Position numbers and translations under genes: made by a program
Part shown: one piece after another, positions 45,620-57,365 of the stretch
How positions within the stretch are numbered: the first letter of the stretch is position 1
How the letters are laid out: each line of letters begins with the position of its first letter
Origin: Symbiodinium natans
Lineage: Eukaryota; Sar; Dinophyceae; Suessiales; Symbiodiniaceae
Length of the DNA stretch: 64,000 nt
Assembly: GCA_905221605.1 (NCBI GenBank)
Contig: CAJNDS010001824.1
Span: 302,548 to 366,547 of the forward strand
Direction of reading: 5' to 3'
The notes under the pieces: model-generated
What the model was told of the DNA's origin: nothing
Seen by the model: the letters and a program-made list of their open reading frames with translations, nothing else
Databases searched by the model: none

Positions 45620-47200
45620 ACAGTGCCACAGACTACCAATCGTGAAAAATAGTCAAGCCAGACCTTGGCAAATGTTTATGAAGGCTAAGAGGTTTGTAGG
45701 TGGTTGTGGATTTATCCACGGTGATAAACAAGCAGCAACAACACCTGCACTGCAATCGTTTAGAACCGAACACAACCTAATGCATCCAACCGATGCTGGT
45801 TTCCGTGTCTGAGTCGCACATCTTCAAAAGAGAGCACATAACTTGCTTGCACTTTGTCTCTTTCTTGCACTTTGTCTCTTTCTCACTCTGTCAGAAAACG
45901 GGAAGGTTCACTCGCCAGCACCAGAGTTGTTCAGAAACTCAGGCCTGAAGAGAAGTATATATGATTTAGTAGGATGTATTTCTATATATGTGGTTGTAGC
46001 ACAACAGAAGGGACACCGAAAAGAGCAAGGACATTGGAAGGCTCGAATGACGTCAAAAAATGAGAAAAAAACGTTGGAAGCAGCAATGGAAAACCAGCAA
46101 GAAAGAATACATACACATGCAAGATGAGACTTTGTGAAAAAACACTTTATGATTGGCATGTACTACAAATGCCTACCGCAACTGCCGACTTCTCGGGCGT
46201 GGCGCATTTCTGATTGGCAGCAACGGCTGCAAACCAGCAGCACCTGGCAATGGATCCGAGTGACTCAGAAACGGCTGAGATTCGAAGAGGGCTCATAGCA
46301 TCCAAAAGGCTGTAGTTGCTGACATGGCAACGGGTCTCCTGGAAACCACCGGCATCTACAAATCTCTCGTGGCCTCGATATTTCACTTGCGGACGGCCCG
46401 CAGACAACACCTCGCAAGCACGTTGGAGCAAGGCACCGGCCACCAAGAATCGCATCGACCTGTGCACACGGCGCAGCAGGCACTTTTGTGCCTTGTCGAG
46501 CGTCTCCCACAAAGGAGCCACCTGCGTCTGACAGCAAGAACTGACCAGGTTACGCTCACCCACTTTGGAAGACGGCAAACAGGTTGCCCTTTCCAACTTT
46601 CTACCGTTCTAGTTACATTGGGGTGGTCAGGGCCGTCAGCGGCCACGCTTCATCCAAGCTTCCGGAGTCCGGCCTGCAGAAAAGAAGTCAAGGCCTTGGC
46701 AGCACGCGCAAAGCTTCTTCAAAGGCAAGCGCTCCACGTCACTCTTGCTGCCTGTATGGTCCTAGATGCGAAACGCCATGCAACTCCCTGTCTTGCTCCT
46801 TTTCTCTTCTCGCAACCCTGGTCCTTCACGTCCGCGGCGTCCTCGCTCTGATCTGAACTCGGCGGAGCCCGGGTGGGCTCCGCATCTTGTTCTGCTCTTG
46901 TTCGGCTTTGGGCAGCTTATCAACTATGCTCACCTCATGTACACCTCAGAGCTCACTGTGAGATTCTCGTCTGGCGAGGTACCTTGTCGGGTGTCACATG
47001 CCAGCTTTTTTGCGGACGTTGCCCAAACCGTCCCAGACCCTCGCCTCTCCGCAAAGTCGACCTCCGTCTTGTGCACGCCCTTCTTTCTCCTGCGTCTCTC
47101 TGACGCTTCTGAAGTGGGTTGCAGGGCTAGGCTGCATGTTGCCTCGGGTGCCTCGATCCTTCTCTGCTGCCTCCCCCTACGTCAAAAGCGCAGGACAGCG
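45620..47200. other. Spacer, gene content unresolved
   Basis: No exon could be assigned confidently. Both strands have open frames at 46150-46860, none with a recognised motif. 45730-46140 is AT-rich. Confidence 0.4.
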
Positions 47201-47224
47201 CAGTTACTGGGCAGGACTCCCAAC

Positions 47225-47405
47225 TGATGGGTCTGTTGATGTCCCGAGTGCCGCAACCTGCGGCCAGACGACCGTCCCACAGAAACACATGATCCCAGGC
47301 GGAGCGATTGGGTCCTTGTGGCCGCAAATCGTGCATGTACCTTGGCAGCTGGTCCACCACAGCTTTTGGCACCGAACACAAAAGATGCAAGTTCTAATCT
47401 ATGAC
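47225..47405 (-). CDS. Cys-rich exon, possible zinc finger
   Basis: The minus-strand frame reads CIFCVRCQKLWWTSCQGTC followed by TICGHKDPIAPPGIMCFCG. Its CxxC...C..C..C..CG spacing suggests metal binding of an unassigned zinc-finger type. Neighbouring exons were not joined. Confidence 0.35.
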
Positions 47406-47799
47406 ATCCGACGAAGGTGGAGCCATCTCCATCCTTTAAAGTCCGAACTGCGCGTGGGTAGAACACAAATCTCTGAATATCATGGGCTACTGCAGATGAT
47501 ATCAGGGATGTGCGCTTGCGGCGCTGCGGGCCCTAAGATTCGATGCGCCACGGGAGCACCACAAGTGAGAGCCCAAGGGTGCTAAAATCCAAGCCTTTGG
47601 GTACCAGGACTGCGAACCCAAAACAATGAGGCACAACTGGCGCGAAAGACCTTGCCGGCGTTCTTTCCTAGTCCGCCGCTTGCGCAAATCGCGACGAGAA
47701 TTCGCTGTGATAATAATGGCTTAGGCAATTTCTTGGCATAAGACATTCAACAGGATCACGATGGACATGAAGTAGAATGAAACCAACCTACCTGAATGC

Positions 47800-48490
47800 T
47801 GCCTCGTTTATGTGCGGGGGAGACACAGCACCGAAGGGCCTGTGTAGAAGGGTCCTACATGGCTTGCTCGAAGTTGCGACAGTCAGGTTTAAGGTTCCGG
47901 CCACATGCCACTGGAGCATAGCTTGCAGCAGCTCGTGCTCAGAGACCTGCCCATCTGGCCTGAAGGCAGGGAAGGTCGAATGGTTCAGTGAAGAATGGGG
48001 TGAGGCTCAAGGACAACGGTAAGTTTCAGCACGGAAAGTGGGAACAAACCCTCCTCAGACCTAACGCAGCCAGAAAACGGGCAGCAGTCCAAGTAAGCCA
48101 GCATGTCCTCGCAGTTGTCCCCAGGCACTTGGGGCTTCTTCGGTGACCGGCTGGTGCGCAAGGGAATCCGGGATAGCGACCCAAACCCTAAACCCTCAAC
48201 CCTAAACCCACGTTCAGTCCTCCCCCCGGAAGCGAAGCAACTCGGCCTCCATTTCTTGCCGAACCTGCCTGCTTTAGCAGTCAAATTTTACGGCCCTACA
48301 TTGGGTGGCTCTTTCTGTAAGAGCGGTTGATGCAGCTGTTGCGCTGTGGCTCTTGAAGTCTGAAGAGTGGAGAGTCGGCAGCCCAATAGCATGAAAAATG
48401 GCACTCTGAAGGTGGGTCGCCTGCCATCCTCATCTGCCGCAGGTCGCCAATCGTAGAAGTAGTCCTTGCAGGTGTTCCTGAAGAATGTGT
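47800..48490 (-). CDS. Unrecognised multi-exon gene
   Basis: Coding pieces: KDYFYDWRPAADEDGRRPTF to FFMLLG (about 48470-48375); DNCEDMLAYLDCCPFSGCVR to FPLSVLKL (about 48125-48010); PDGQVSEHELLQAMLQWHVA and on to NEAAFR (47961-47800). DGQVSEHELLQ resembles the second half of an EF-hand loop, but the first half is not visible. AG acceptors precede the second and third pieces. A telomere-like stretch (48184-48207) lies in the first putative intron. Confidence 0.38.
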
Positions 48491-48499
48491 GGGCTAACA

Positions 48500-49104
48500 T
48501 AAACTACACTTGGTGAGGGGCAGTGGCCTCCGTGTAGAACCATCTTGGCCACGGCGTCCCGAAACTCCGCCCCGGGCCGGCTGAGGCTGTCTGCGCCGCT
48601 AGGTAGTCCTCTGCATATGACTCAGGAGAGGGTTCTCCACGCGCAGCACTTCATGTAGGGTTTGGGGGGATGTGCCGGCTGCTTGTGGGCATGGCCAGAC
48701 TTCGCGACCTTCAGCTCAACCAGGGACAGGAACCCATCGCCATCCTTACCAGACACACCGAAGTTACTTCACCTCTAGTCAGTCACTTTTCTCTGGCCAT
48801 GCCACATCATACCGCCAGAGGCGCAAGTTTCGGCTTTAGTTGTTGTTTGCCTTGACTAGCGACGGGAAGCCGACAAAACAAGTGCTGACGGAGTGGCTAC
48901 GTCCAGCTCGGAAAAGAGCTGTGCGTGTTGGGATTCGATCACCTCTCTGCTCTCCGTTGCGTCGACAGCCTGCCGACGCGGGGTGTCCCGCTGCAAGGTG
49001 AAAGAGAGCCTCTAAACCAAAACAAAAGCCCAACGTTCCAGGGTTCCTCGCACACAGTCTCGAAGATTCTCTGCAAGTGGCGCAACAGATGCTCATAAAT
49101 AAGC

Positions 49105-49144
<40 letters not shown>

Positions 49145-49800
49145 TGACCCGCCTTGGGAGCCTTCAGTGTGGCGAAGGAGTGCCAGAGATCAAGGCAGTG
49201 GCCCTCGTAGTAAAGGTGTGACATTGCATGAGTCGGAAGGAAAGCTCGGAAGTAGCCTCGGCGACTATCAGGCATGGGCAATGACCATCGATGGCCGAGC
49301 GAGAAACGTGAGGCTCAACTCAGCTCACTCTACACTCCAAGCATATATGTTCGGGACTTGTTTCTGAGCCGCTGCATTGCCTGTTTCGTGGCTTCCGCTT
49401 TTCCTGATTCCCTCCGAAATTTCTGCTCGTTAGCTGCCGAAGCAAGCTAGCAGCTAGAACAAAGTCATTGCAGAGCGCAGACATCACAAAAGATCCTCAA
49501 TTCGCAAAGCAGGGCCCGACTGGGAGAAAGGCCATCGATCCCTCCCTTTGCCCTGGCGAACATCATTCCTGGGAGAGCGTCTCGGAGCTTCTTGGAGGGA
49601 GTCGCTTGTGTTCAATGTGGTACAGGTAGCCAGGTAGCCACTGTCTTCACCTGGCGACGACTCGACGGCGCAGCCCTTGCGGACGCCACTTCGCCCATGC
49701 GCTTCCGTGTTCGCGGATCGTCCAGCGCACGCTCCCTCCCGGCGCGCACTCTCGAAGGCAGACCTCGCAGCGGCCTTGAACTGTAAACATTCAATATCGG
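48500..49800. other. Spacer with a long (TA)n
   Basis: (TA)n at 49107-49142. No gene recognised. The flanks show only weak open frames in both directions. Confidence 0.5.
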
Positions 49801-49807
49801 CCGGTCG

Positions 49808-50983
49808 TCATTTCCAGTGGTCAACCACTTTACCATACACGTGCTCCAAGGTACAAGTGCCGTTCTCCCAACCATGGATGTTGCTTATTGTGTACTCGTA
49901 CTCGTCTTTACCTCCCACGAACGTCTTCTTCTTGACCATGTGGCCCCAGTATCGGCCCTTGATCTGGCAAAACACAATGTCCTTCTCTTTGATGTCTTCG
50001 TGCTTACGAACAGGCACGTACCTGCAGCACTCCCCACTTTTAATCCGCGGGTGCAAGCTGTTCCCAGATCCACGGAACTCGACAGTCTCTCCTGCCTGTA
50101 GCCTAGCTCGCCAGGCAGCATTTCCCGTCAGCTTGGCTCCAACTGTTTCCACCACGTCCGCATCAAAAACGCCATCAGCCGCGCTATCAGCGGATTCACC
50201 TGCAGCTCGGTGAGCATTTGCCCACTCCAGCAAGCGCTTGCCGAAGAAGGGCCACTCGGACAAGCCCAATACCAGCTGCGCGTTAACCCAGTCTGACAGG
50301 TCACGGAGGGCATCCACACCATCCACACTGATGTGCAGCTCGTCGCCTACATCGCCTATCTCAGCGGCTACCCCCAGCTCCCCATGTACGTAAATCTGCG
50401 CGGCGTGCTTTTGGAAGCCAGCAGCTAAAAGAGATGCAGAGATCTCATCGGCCTTGGGTCTGCACTTTGCACCAAGATGTCTTTTTTACATGAACACACA
50501 TGAGTCACAGAGTCACACATGAATCACGTGAACTCTCACCTAGTATCACCTTTGGCTTGGCACATCGTGCAAGCAAGGCACAGCACCCCGCTGCAGCTGG
50601 ATGATTGCTGAAACGGGAACAGGCTGATCTGCCTCGTTGGCCTCTGCCAGAGCTGCTTCCTCTCTGCCTGTGGGCTGTTCCTTCTGAAAGGCTTCGAAGA
50701 ATCGAAGCGCGAGAGTGGCTCCATGTTCTTCACCTGGGATGAAGTCACGAAGAAACTCCTGACACATCTCTCCGGCTTTGCCTCGCTCACACGAAGGCGC
50801 ATCCAGAAGGAGCACGGGCGGTGAGCGGGAAGGATAGTCCGCTGGCAGCTGAATGGTCAGTTCCGCATGGGCGTCGGTACACCGCAGGATCCACTCGAAG
50901 GGACCTATTTCAAAGAAGTCGTCCCCAAACATGGCAGCCAGAGCCTCTGCTTCATCGCGCCGGCGGGCGGCGTCGTCGGCCAT
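49808..50983 (-). CDS. RWD domain joined to an S24/LexA-like fold protein
   Basis: Two exons, 50550-50983 and 49808-50480, split by a 69-bp GT-AG intron (50481-50549) in phase 2, give 368 residues. Residues about 10-110 look like an RWD domain (EAEALAAMFGDDFFEIGPFE, then LTIQLPADYPSRSPPVLLL), the fold of GCN2/IMPACT N-termini that mediates protein contacts. The C-terminal about 90 residues resemble the S24/S26 peptidase-like beta fold: SGNSLHPRIKSGECCRYVPV, IKEKDIVFCQIKGRYWGHMV, then ISNIHGWENGTCTLEHVYGK. The Ser of GNS and the Lys of HMVKKK sit where the LexA-type Ser-Lys dyad would be. Both ends have in-frame limits (ATG at 50983, stop at 49808). The pairing is unusual. Two adjacent genes is the alternative, but the open frame continues through the splice. 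Confidence 0.68.
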
Positions 50984-51086
50984 GAGAAGGCAAGGGCGGC
51001 TCTGTTGATGCTAGAGGACCGAAGCAGCATGTCCTACCCTTGAAACAGCTGGATACAGACTCGGGTGTGCTTCCTGGAGCCAAAAG

Positions 51087-51180
51087 TTAGGGTTTAGGGT
51101 TTAGGGTTTAGGGTTTAGGGTTTAGGGTTTAGGGTTTAGGGCCTAGGGTTTAGGGTTTAGAACCCTAAACCCTAAACCCC
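51087..51180. repeat. Inverted telomere-like tract
   Basis: TTTAGGG units to 51160 then CCCTAAACCC to 51180, a head-to-head junction at about 51160. Confidence 0.93.
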
Positions 51181-51389
51181 AAAATCCCGAAGCCGTAGCG
51201 GCCATCGCCGCATTGTTGCTTAGTTGCTGAGGAGGAGCGAGCGGGAACTGGAAGCTGTAGCTGGAAGGTTGTGGCCTCAGGCTTTGTGTTATATGTTAAT
51301 ATTTATATGTTAATATATTTATATGTTCGTATATCTATATGTTAATATATTCGTAAGATACTTTATGAATGTATTATTGCATTATTATT

Positions 51390-52340
51390 TTATATTATAT
51401 GTCTTAAACAGAAGGTGACAACAAACACACTTGTCTCTGTGCGCTCCTGGTCCCTGGAAATTCGGCACGCCGACGCGTTCAGCATAAGGGCCTTGCCACA
51501 GTGCACTCCGGGTTCCCATCTTCGGGGACTCGCGTCTCGTGGAAGAGGTTCGGAAAGAAAACAATGGCCTGTGCGATGTTCTGCGACAGCATACAACTCC
51601 CAACTCTCCCAAAGCGTCCGCATCATCCAAGCCACCTCGCCCTGCTCGACGGTGGCTTCCCACAGCGGATCCCACAGCTTCGTGCGGTAAATCCTTGGCT
51701 TCTGGAGTTGTGCATCCCTTGGGCTTGTTGTGTGGGGTAACAGCCCTCACATCTGCTGTACTGGCTTCGGGAAACACCTCCCGAAATCTTCTCTGAGACC
51801 AGCTCCCTCCATCATGAGAATCAGGAGCTCGCCGAGACACGTTGACATGTGGGTGGGGCATGAGACGCCAATGCCTTGGCTGAACGCTCTGAAGCTTGTG
51901 CATAGCAGCTGCTCGTACACCAAAACACTGGAATGCCAAGATAGTGCTGAGGAACTTGCGCCCAGTCAGCTGCAAGGACACTGCAGGGATGCAGTAAGTG
52001 TCCTGCAGAAGTGATCTGCTGCAAAAAGCCAAGTTGGGCTCACGTGGAGAAGGATGGACTCACCGGATACCAGTGACATGGCAGGCTCCTATTACTTAAG
52101 AATTGCTGTTACTTAAGAACTGTTTGGTAATCCCTCTGTGGGCAAGAACACCGAAGGGGTCCGCGTGCGCAAGCACGGAGCCATTGCGGCGATGGAACCA
52201 GAACCTCACGCTTCAGGCACACATGGTGGATCATGGGCGCAGAGAGAATATTCAGGTCCTCCAAAGGGTCTCCGAGCGAGCCCTTCTCTCACCACAACTT
52301 TTGACACTTGTCTCGCGAAGCTGACTCGAAAACAATGGCT
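51390..52340. other. Possible exon-bearing region, unresolved
   Basis: Minus-strand phrases such as MSTCLGELLILMMEGAGLRE (about 51860-51790) look coding, but no family or splice frame could be fixed. AT-rich TATATGTTAATA repeats lie at 51290-51350. Confidence 0.25.
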
Positions 52341-52395
52341 CGGGTAAAGAGCACAGCATCCTAACATTCACCGATAGCTTGCATGCAGCTTGCAT

Positions 52396-52440
52396 AAACC
52401 CTAAACCCTAAACCCTAAACCCTAAACCCTAAACTAAACC
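52396..52440. repeat. CCCTAAA tract
   Basis: Six units preceded by GCATGCAGCTTGCATAAA. Confidence 0.92.
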
Positions 52441-52858
52441 TCAACTCGCACAAGCAGCCGCGCGGCTCGGCCGACTCATTGGCTTCGCGCAAGTTCGTGG
52501 CACCCCTTACGAAGTACGGCGGCTGCCACGCCTGGACTGCAACAACTCTTGCCAGGTTGTTGCCATCTCTGAGTCGCAGCTCCCCTCACACACATTCCCA
52601 CTGATGTCTCCCAGCTTCAGTCATGTTCCATCCACAATGAATCAACGAATATCAACGACGAACAGGTCTGGCAGTTTCCCAACCCAGCCTTAAACTTAAA
52701 CATATACTACTATACTCATGTACTCATATACTCATATACTAATATGCTAATATTCTAATTAATCCCGAGTTGACTGCCAGGCACTCGCTGCACGGCCGCG
52801 CGGACGTCTGGCGGCGCCTCGTGGCCGCCATCCTTCGCACCATTTGCTGCCGGTAGAC

Positions 52859-52955
52859 AAGCCCAATACGCCTTAATGCAGGAAGCGACCTTAAATCATA
52901 CTAAGGAATCTAAGGATCCCCGTATCATTTAAAGTCTGTTCCTTATTACTAGAAC
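52859..52955. mobile_element. A-family palindromic element, decayed
   Basis: The left end CAAGCCCAATACGCCTTAAT and the inner AAATCATACTAAGG/ATCATTTAAAGTCTGTTCCT are preserved. The right terminus has diverged. Confidence 0.65.
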
Positions 52956-53165
52956 TCGACCAAACCCGAGATGTGCGATGCATGCAAGCCCGGGTTTGGC
53001 AGGCATGAGCCTCACTTTTGAACCCAAACTGGACTGACTCGCTGGGAGGCTCAACCCTAAACCCTAAAACCTAAACCCTAACCCTGAGTCTTCAGGCAAA
53101 AGCTCTCCTTGACGTGCCACACATAGGGTGCGGTGGTCTGCTGTTGCGCTTCCTTCAAGGACGCT

Positions 53166-53240
53166 GATAGACTGTTTCCAAGGGTACCCTTGTTAAAGTT
53201 CCTTTAAAAGGATTGTAGCTGCCTATTTTCGGAAATCCCC
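53166..53240. mobile_element. F-family fragment next to the cupin-like gene
   Basis: Contains TTCCTTTAAAAGGATTGTAG and CCTATTTTCGGAAATCCCC. The same CCTATTTTCGGA..(A)CCC phrase is at 55425-55448. Confidence 0.5.
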
Positions 53241-54261
53241 AAATTAGAAAACTGCAGGCAGGAGCCTGCGACGGAATCCCTGCAGCCAAGGTGAAAGCCG
53301 GCCTTGCTCTTCTTCTTCTTCGCCCCTGCTTGGCGCCGATCCTCCGAAAACCAAGCCTTGCTCCCCAGTGAGATGAACTTCTCGGGCCTGGAAGGGTGGA
53401 GCATGCAGCTGGCGCGCAGATGGGACAGGCAGAAGATCCCCACAAGCAGCGGACCAGCCTGTCACTGCCAGTATACTCCGCCCGCATCTGCGCCTTGGGA
53501 AAGCGCTGATGGAAGAGTTCGCAGCTGGCACCTGCCAAGTCAATGCCGCGACCTGGCGCGAGTGCTTGTAAGATCTTGTAAGGACGGCTATCAGGTGGCA
53601 AGAGGGAAGCATAGGGAAGCTGCACGTTCCTGTCCACGCACTTCAGGGCGGATGAGGAGGGTCATGGGATCTGAGCAGCCGATTCTGGTAATTCACTACT
53701 GGCAACTTCTCTGTGCGACCCGTTGCGCCTGCATCCGCGATGATGAAGGGACGACCCAAGCGGACACGTGCATCGAACTCATCTGCTGTCACCTGCTGCA
53801 AGCCGCCGCCGAGGGCAAAAGCGAAACTGCAGACTCCCCATGACAGGCAGATAGACACAGCCATTATTATCATTCTCTCTATACTATCCTTATCATCATT
53901 ATCTTTCAATGTTGGTAGAATCATTCTCAGTACAGTACGACTTGTATCATTTTTACTCGGCGACCACCTCGCGCACGCGCTCCACCGGCTGCGGCTTCCC
54001 CTCCAGGCCGAAGAACGCGGCCACGCTGGGCTCACCGAGCGGCGACAAGTCTGGCAGGGTTGGGGGCAACACCTCAGTAGGGGAGAAAGGATTAGGGGAG
54101 ACCCTTGGGGGATATAGACCCTCTGAATAAGGTCCACTGTTCAAGAGAGCCAGAAGGCGGTTGAGAAGGGTTCCCTTTGAAGGGCCCCCCCTATCCTACC
54201 CAGGATCAGCGACCTTGGCCTGGCTGACTGTGCCGGCCAGAATGGCAAGGCGAAGTGCCAT
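53240..54261 (-). CDS. Cupin/JmjC-like protein with N-terminal signal peptide
   Basis: Exons: 54214-54261 (starts MALRLAILAGTVSQAK, a signal-peptide-like start), 53968-54072, 53729-53792, 53459-53531, and 53387 down to about 53250. Junctions keep frame: GT, GT, GC and GC donors with AG acceptors. Joined motifs: PQPVERVRE then VTADEFDARVRLGRPFIIAD, then ELFHQRFPKAQMRAEYTGSD, then PEKFISLGSKAWFSE. The pattern EEFDxR...GRPFII.DA...FPxAxMRAEY is that of cupin-like (JmjC-fold) proteins seen in plants and algae. Such proteins bind Fe(II)/2-oxoglutarate when complete. The metal-binding half would lie in later exons, which are not seen before an F-family element at 53166-53240. The gene may therefore be truncated, or continue below. 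Confidence 0.6.
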
Positions 54262-54950
54262 GGCTCACTGCCTTGCCCTTGCATCTCCTTGTTCTGAACC
54301 TATAGGGTTTGGGGTTTAGGGTTTATAGGGTTAGGGGTCACATGATGTACATTGGAAGCCATGATCCCAAAAAAGAGTCTTGCTGAAATCGCGGCAGCGG
54401 GCGCAGTCACCGTCACGGTCGACATCCTTTGATGCGTGCTCTGGCGGCCATACCCAAAACCCGAAACCCCTTAATCCCCAAACCCTAAACCCTGAATCCC
54501 TGAATGCCTAAATCCCCTTTTTAACCCAGGAAGGACTGCTGAGGCTCCGTAAATCCCTAAACCCTGAATCCCCAGCATGCCTTGCCCGCGCCTCTTTTTT
54601 CGCACAGCGGGGCTTCGGTTCTCCAATGCCCCGGAATCGAGGGAAGAAGAGCAGGGTGCCAGCAAGAGGGGGTTAAGGTTTAGGGTTTGGGGTAAGTCCA
54701 CTCTGGCCCAAGATGGCAATCAAGTTGGCCCAACAATGGCCCAACATTATGTTGCACACCCTGCCCTTCGGAACATCTACGAGCGCTAGAAAGAGTTGCG
54801 GAGCACGACCAGTACCGGCAGAGAAGTCTCCCAGCCACACTGCATCATGACTGAGAGGCATCAATCAGTGGATTACCCACATGCCGAGAAAATTGCAGTC
54901 AAAACCGACTCAGCGTGCAATGCAATCGTGTCGAATTGCTCTGAATTGCA

Positions 54951-55070
54951 CCCTAAACCCTAAACACCCTAAACACCCTAAACACCCTAAACACCCTAAA
55001 CACCCTAAACACCCTAAACACCCTAAACACCATAAACACCATAAACACCCTGAACACCCTAAACCCTGTT
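54951..55070. repeat. Nonamer CCCTAAACA array
   Basis: About 12 units of nine bases, the last few CATAAACAC. Next to the tRNA-like sequence at 55106. Confidence 0.95.
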
Positions 55071-55105
55071 TGCGGCTAGGACTTGCTATCCAGCAACATC
55101 GCCCC

Positions 55106-55178
55106 AGCCCCCTCCTGGATTCGAGCTCGGGTCCTTCCGGTTTCAAGGGGATCCTCTCGCCCATCGAGCCAGGGGGCT
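55106..55178 (-). pseudogene. tRNA-like sequence, probably decayed
   Basis: Exactly 73 nt on the minus strand, with a perfect 7-bp acceptor-type stem (AGCCCCC with GGGGGCT). It has an A-box-like TGGCTCGATGGG and a B-box-like AGCTCGAATCC with a CTCGAAT loop. The D, anticodon and T stems keep only about 3 of 4, 2-3 of 5 and 3 of 5 pairs, and the anticodon is ambiguous. I read it as a tRNA pseudogene or a tRNA-derived repeat head rather than a working tRNA. Confidence 0.35.
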
Positions 55179-55377
55179 GGGTAAGACGGGGGGTGGGGGT
55201 TTAGGGTGTCAAACCCTAAACCCCTTCGTAGCCACTTCTGAGGCTCTGAGCCCCCCCTGGAGAGTGCGCACCTGTGCACACAGCACATCGATGCAGCCGG
55301 TTCAGTCTCTCAGCTTGGTCCACGTGATGGTGCCTCGAGAGGAGAAGGTTCCCCACACAGGGATACCCCTTGTAGAG

Positions 55378-55450
55378 CCCAAAATACAATAACCCATAAT
55401 TATTCTCGGAACCCCCAAAAAAAGAGTACCCTATTTTCGGAGACTCCCGC
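55378..55450. mobile_element. F-family fragment
   Basis: Carries CCCATAATTATTCTCGGAAC and ACCCTATTTTCGGAGACTCC, like the copy at 53166-53240. Confidence 0.5.
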
Positions 55451-55778
55451 ATCACGTCAACCGCTTCACTCTCTCCTTTCCCTCCCTCGCCGAGATCGCA
55501 TGCAGCGGCCTTTCTTCGTCTCGTGGCGCAGTGGTTGGCAGTACCTTGCCTTGCGCCATTTGCATTGCGCGTCCCCAATCAGTGACGTAGTCGTAGTTGT
55601 GTGCTGCATCGGGGTGATCCAAACTCCCTAAACCTAAACCCTAAACCCTTCTTTTGGTCCCAAAGAGCTCACAACCCAGATCAACCCCCCGAGGAGGAAA
55701 TCTCTGAGATGCCAACGGCTCTTTTCAGCACCCAAGCATAAAGCCTGGAGATGAAAGCACCGCAGTTTGGGGTTCAGG

Positions 55779-55847
55779 GGTCATGGTTTAGGGTGGTTTA
55801 GGGTTTAGGGTTTAGGGTTTAGGGTTTAGGGTTTAGGGTTCAGGCTA
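55779..55847. repeat. TTTAGGG tract
   Basis: About nine units, the first irregular. Confidence 0.92.
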
Positions 55848-56943
55848 TAAAGTTCCAAGCCGCACTCCCATCCACCAGCCCATGGCAGAAACTCAGGCTA
55901 GAACGTAGTGTAGCCAATCTTCCTCACATCCGCTGGGCGGCCTCATTTTCGTGGAAAATCTTACAGGTGCAAACTTCAGCATATCTGGAACGTGAACTGG
56001 AGCAGAAAGCGATTCGATAGTGTTAGATTTAGTCAACTTAGTCGCCTGCTTCACGGTGCTTGATTCTTGCTGTTCGCATGGACCAGATTTGACCAGTGCT
56101 CTAAGAGTCCGTCAGCGGTGCTTCTTGAACGTGCTGGACAAGCTCTTGACTTGTGACTTCATTACCCAGCCTCAGCCCAAAAGCACAAGCCAACGAAGTC
56201 TCTCTCAGTTCTTTCTGTTCATCTCAAGAACGGCACTGAAGACCGAGAAAGCAACGTCCGTTCACGCGCCGGCCCAGGGGAATGCAGTCGATCAGCTCAG
56301 CCTTTCCGACCATCTTCCCGGAACCAACCTGCAGAAACAGCTCTCAAAATCTTGGCTGCTGGGTGGGGGCACTCTGCCAAGTCTGCCCACACACAAAGAC
56401 AGCACAAAGATCAAACCATGTTCAAACAGTCTGTTTAGTGGCGGAAGCGGGTGGAATAGCCGACCAGCGAATGCACTGCACCAACATTGTTGGGAGTGGA
56501 AAATTTTAAACACATGCAGCTACTTGAATTCCGTGAGCGCCAACCGGGTCAACAGTGACAAGCGCACACAATGGACAAACACCCTGGTGCTTCCTCTATA
56601 AAACGATTGCCCTCGACATAGATCGTTGAAACGTTGGTGCCTCCAGCCAATTTGCAGGGTACCAAAGATCACCAGATTGGCGCCGAAAATTTACTGCAGG
56701 CTGACACCTAGGCCTAGTCTCTGCTAGCTGGAAATTAACGGCATGCGTTGCGGTCATGTTGAAGGTGTCCAGCCTACTAGCCGTCGCGATCAGCCGGGTG
56801 GAAAACAACATGCGAGTGCTCAGACATGCTCAGGTGCTATTAATCCGAATAATATCTAAAAAATTAATCATATTAATACGAAGAAAATATTACTAGTAAT
56901 GATATTAATAATATTAATAGGGCCGCGGAAGCCCACATCAGCC

Positions 56944-57365
56944 TCACTTGGCGTCTGAATCGGAGTCTGCTTGGGGCGGCGGCAGCTCCTCCACCGGGAA
57001 TGACGGAGCCCGGCTGGCGCAGGTCTTCACGACTTTGCCTGAGGCCCGCAGAATGGCGCCGCTAGCACTCTTTCTGTTGCTATTTTGGAGCCCCTTCTGA
57101 CTTCTCTGCACAAGCCCCGGCGCTGCCTTTCAGGGGTCCCGCCGGAATGCGCCTGCCGGCGGGCTCGAGGCCAGCCACGCGCTCGAAAACTTGGCGCCGG
57201 AGAAGATCCCGGAAGGGATCCTGGAGGCCCCAATTGAAACACCAACTGGCCGAACCCTGTGCTCCCTCCTTTTGGGCGGAATGCGCCTCCAGGCGTGCCC
57301 GCTGAAGCCACTCCATCTCCTGCGTCGATGCGCGATGGCACAAGTTCCCTGCACAACCGTTGCCC
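56944..57365 (-). CDS. Unrecognised gene, C-terminal exons
   Basis: The last exon, about 57107-56944, reads NSNRKSASGAILRASGKVVK and ends PPPQADSDSDAK then stop. Upstream pieces: DPFRDLLRRQVFERV (about 57230-57185) and EMEWLQRARLEAHSAQKEGA (about 57325-57265), each preceded by AG. Helical and charged, with an acidic C-terminus. Family unknown. Confidence 0.42.

Larger units (their letters stand above)
54300..56940. other. Spacer with telomere-like variants and a tRNA-like sequence
   Basis: No protein gene is accepted. A + strand open frame at 56020-56601 (193 residues) has no family features, and coding bias on that strand is not seen elsewhere. A minus-strand piece near 55340-55260 (RHHHVDQAERLNRLHRCAVC) could be an exon. 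Confidence 0.4.

Noticed and set aside
46147-46860. PPR or other protein gene on either strand
   Set aside because: Phrases such as SNYSLLDAM are suggestive, but no repeat spacing, family motif or splice frame held together.
56020-56601. A + strand gene of 193 residues
   Set aside because: No motif, no splice support, and it opposes the direction of every supported gene.
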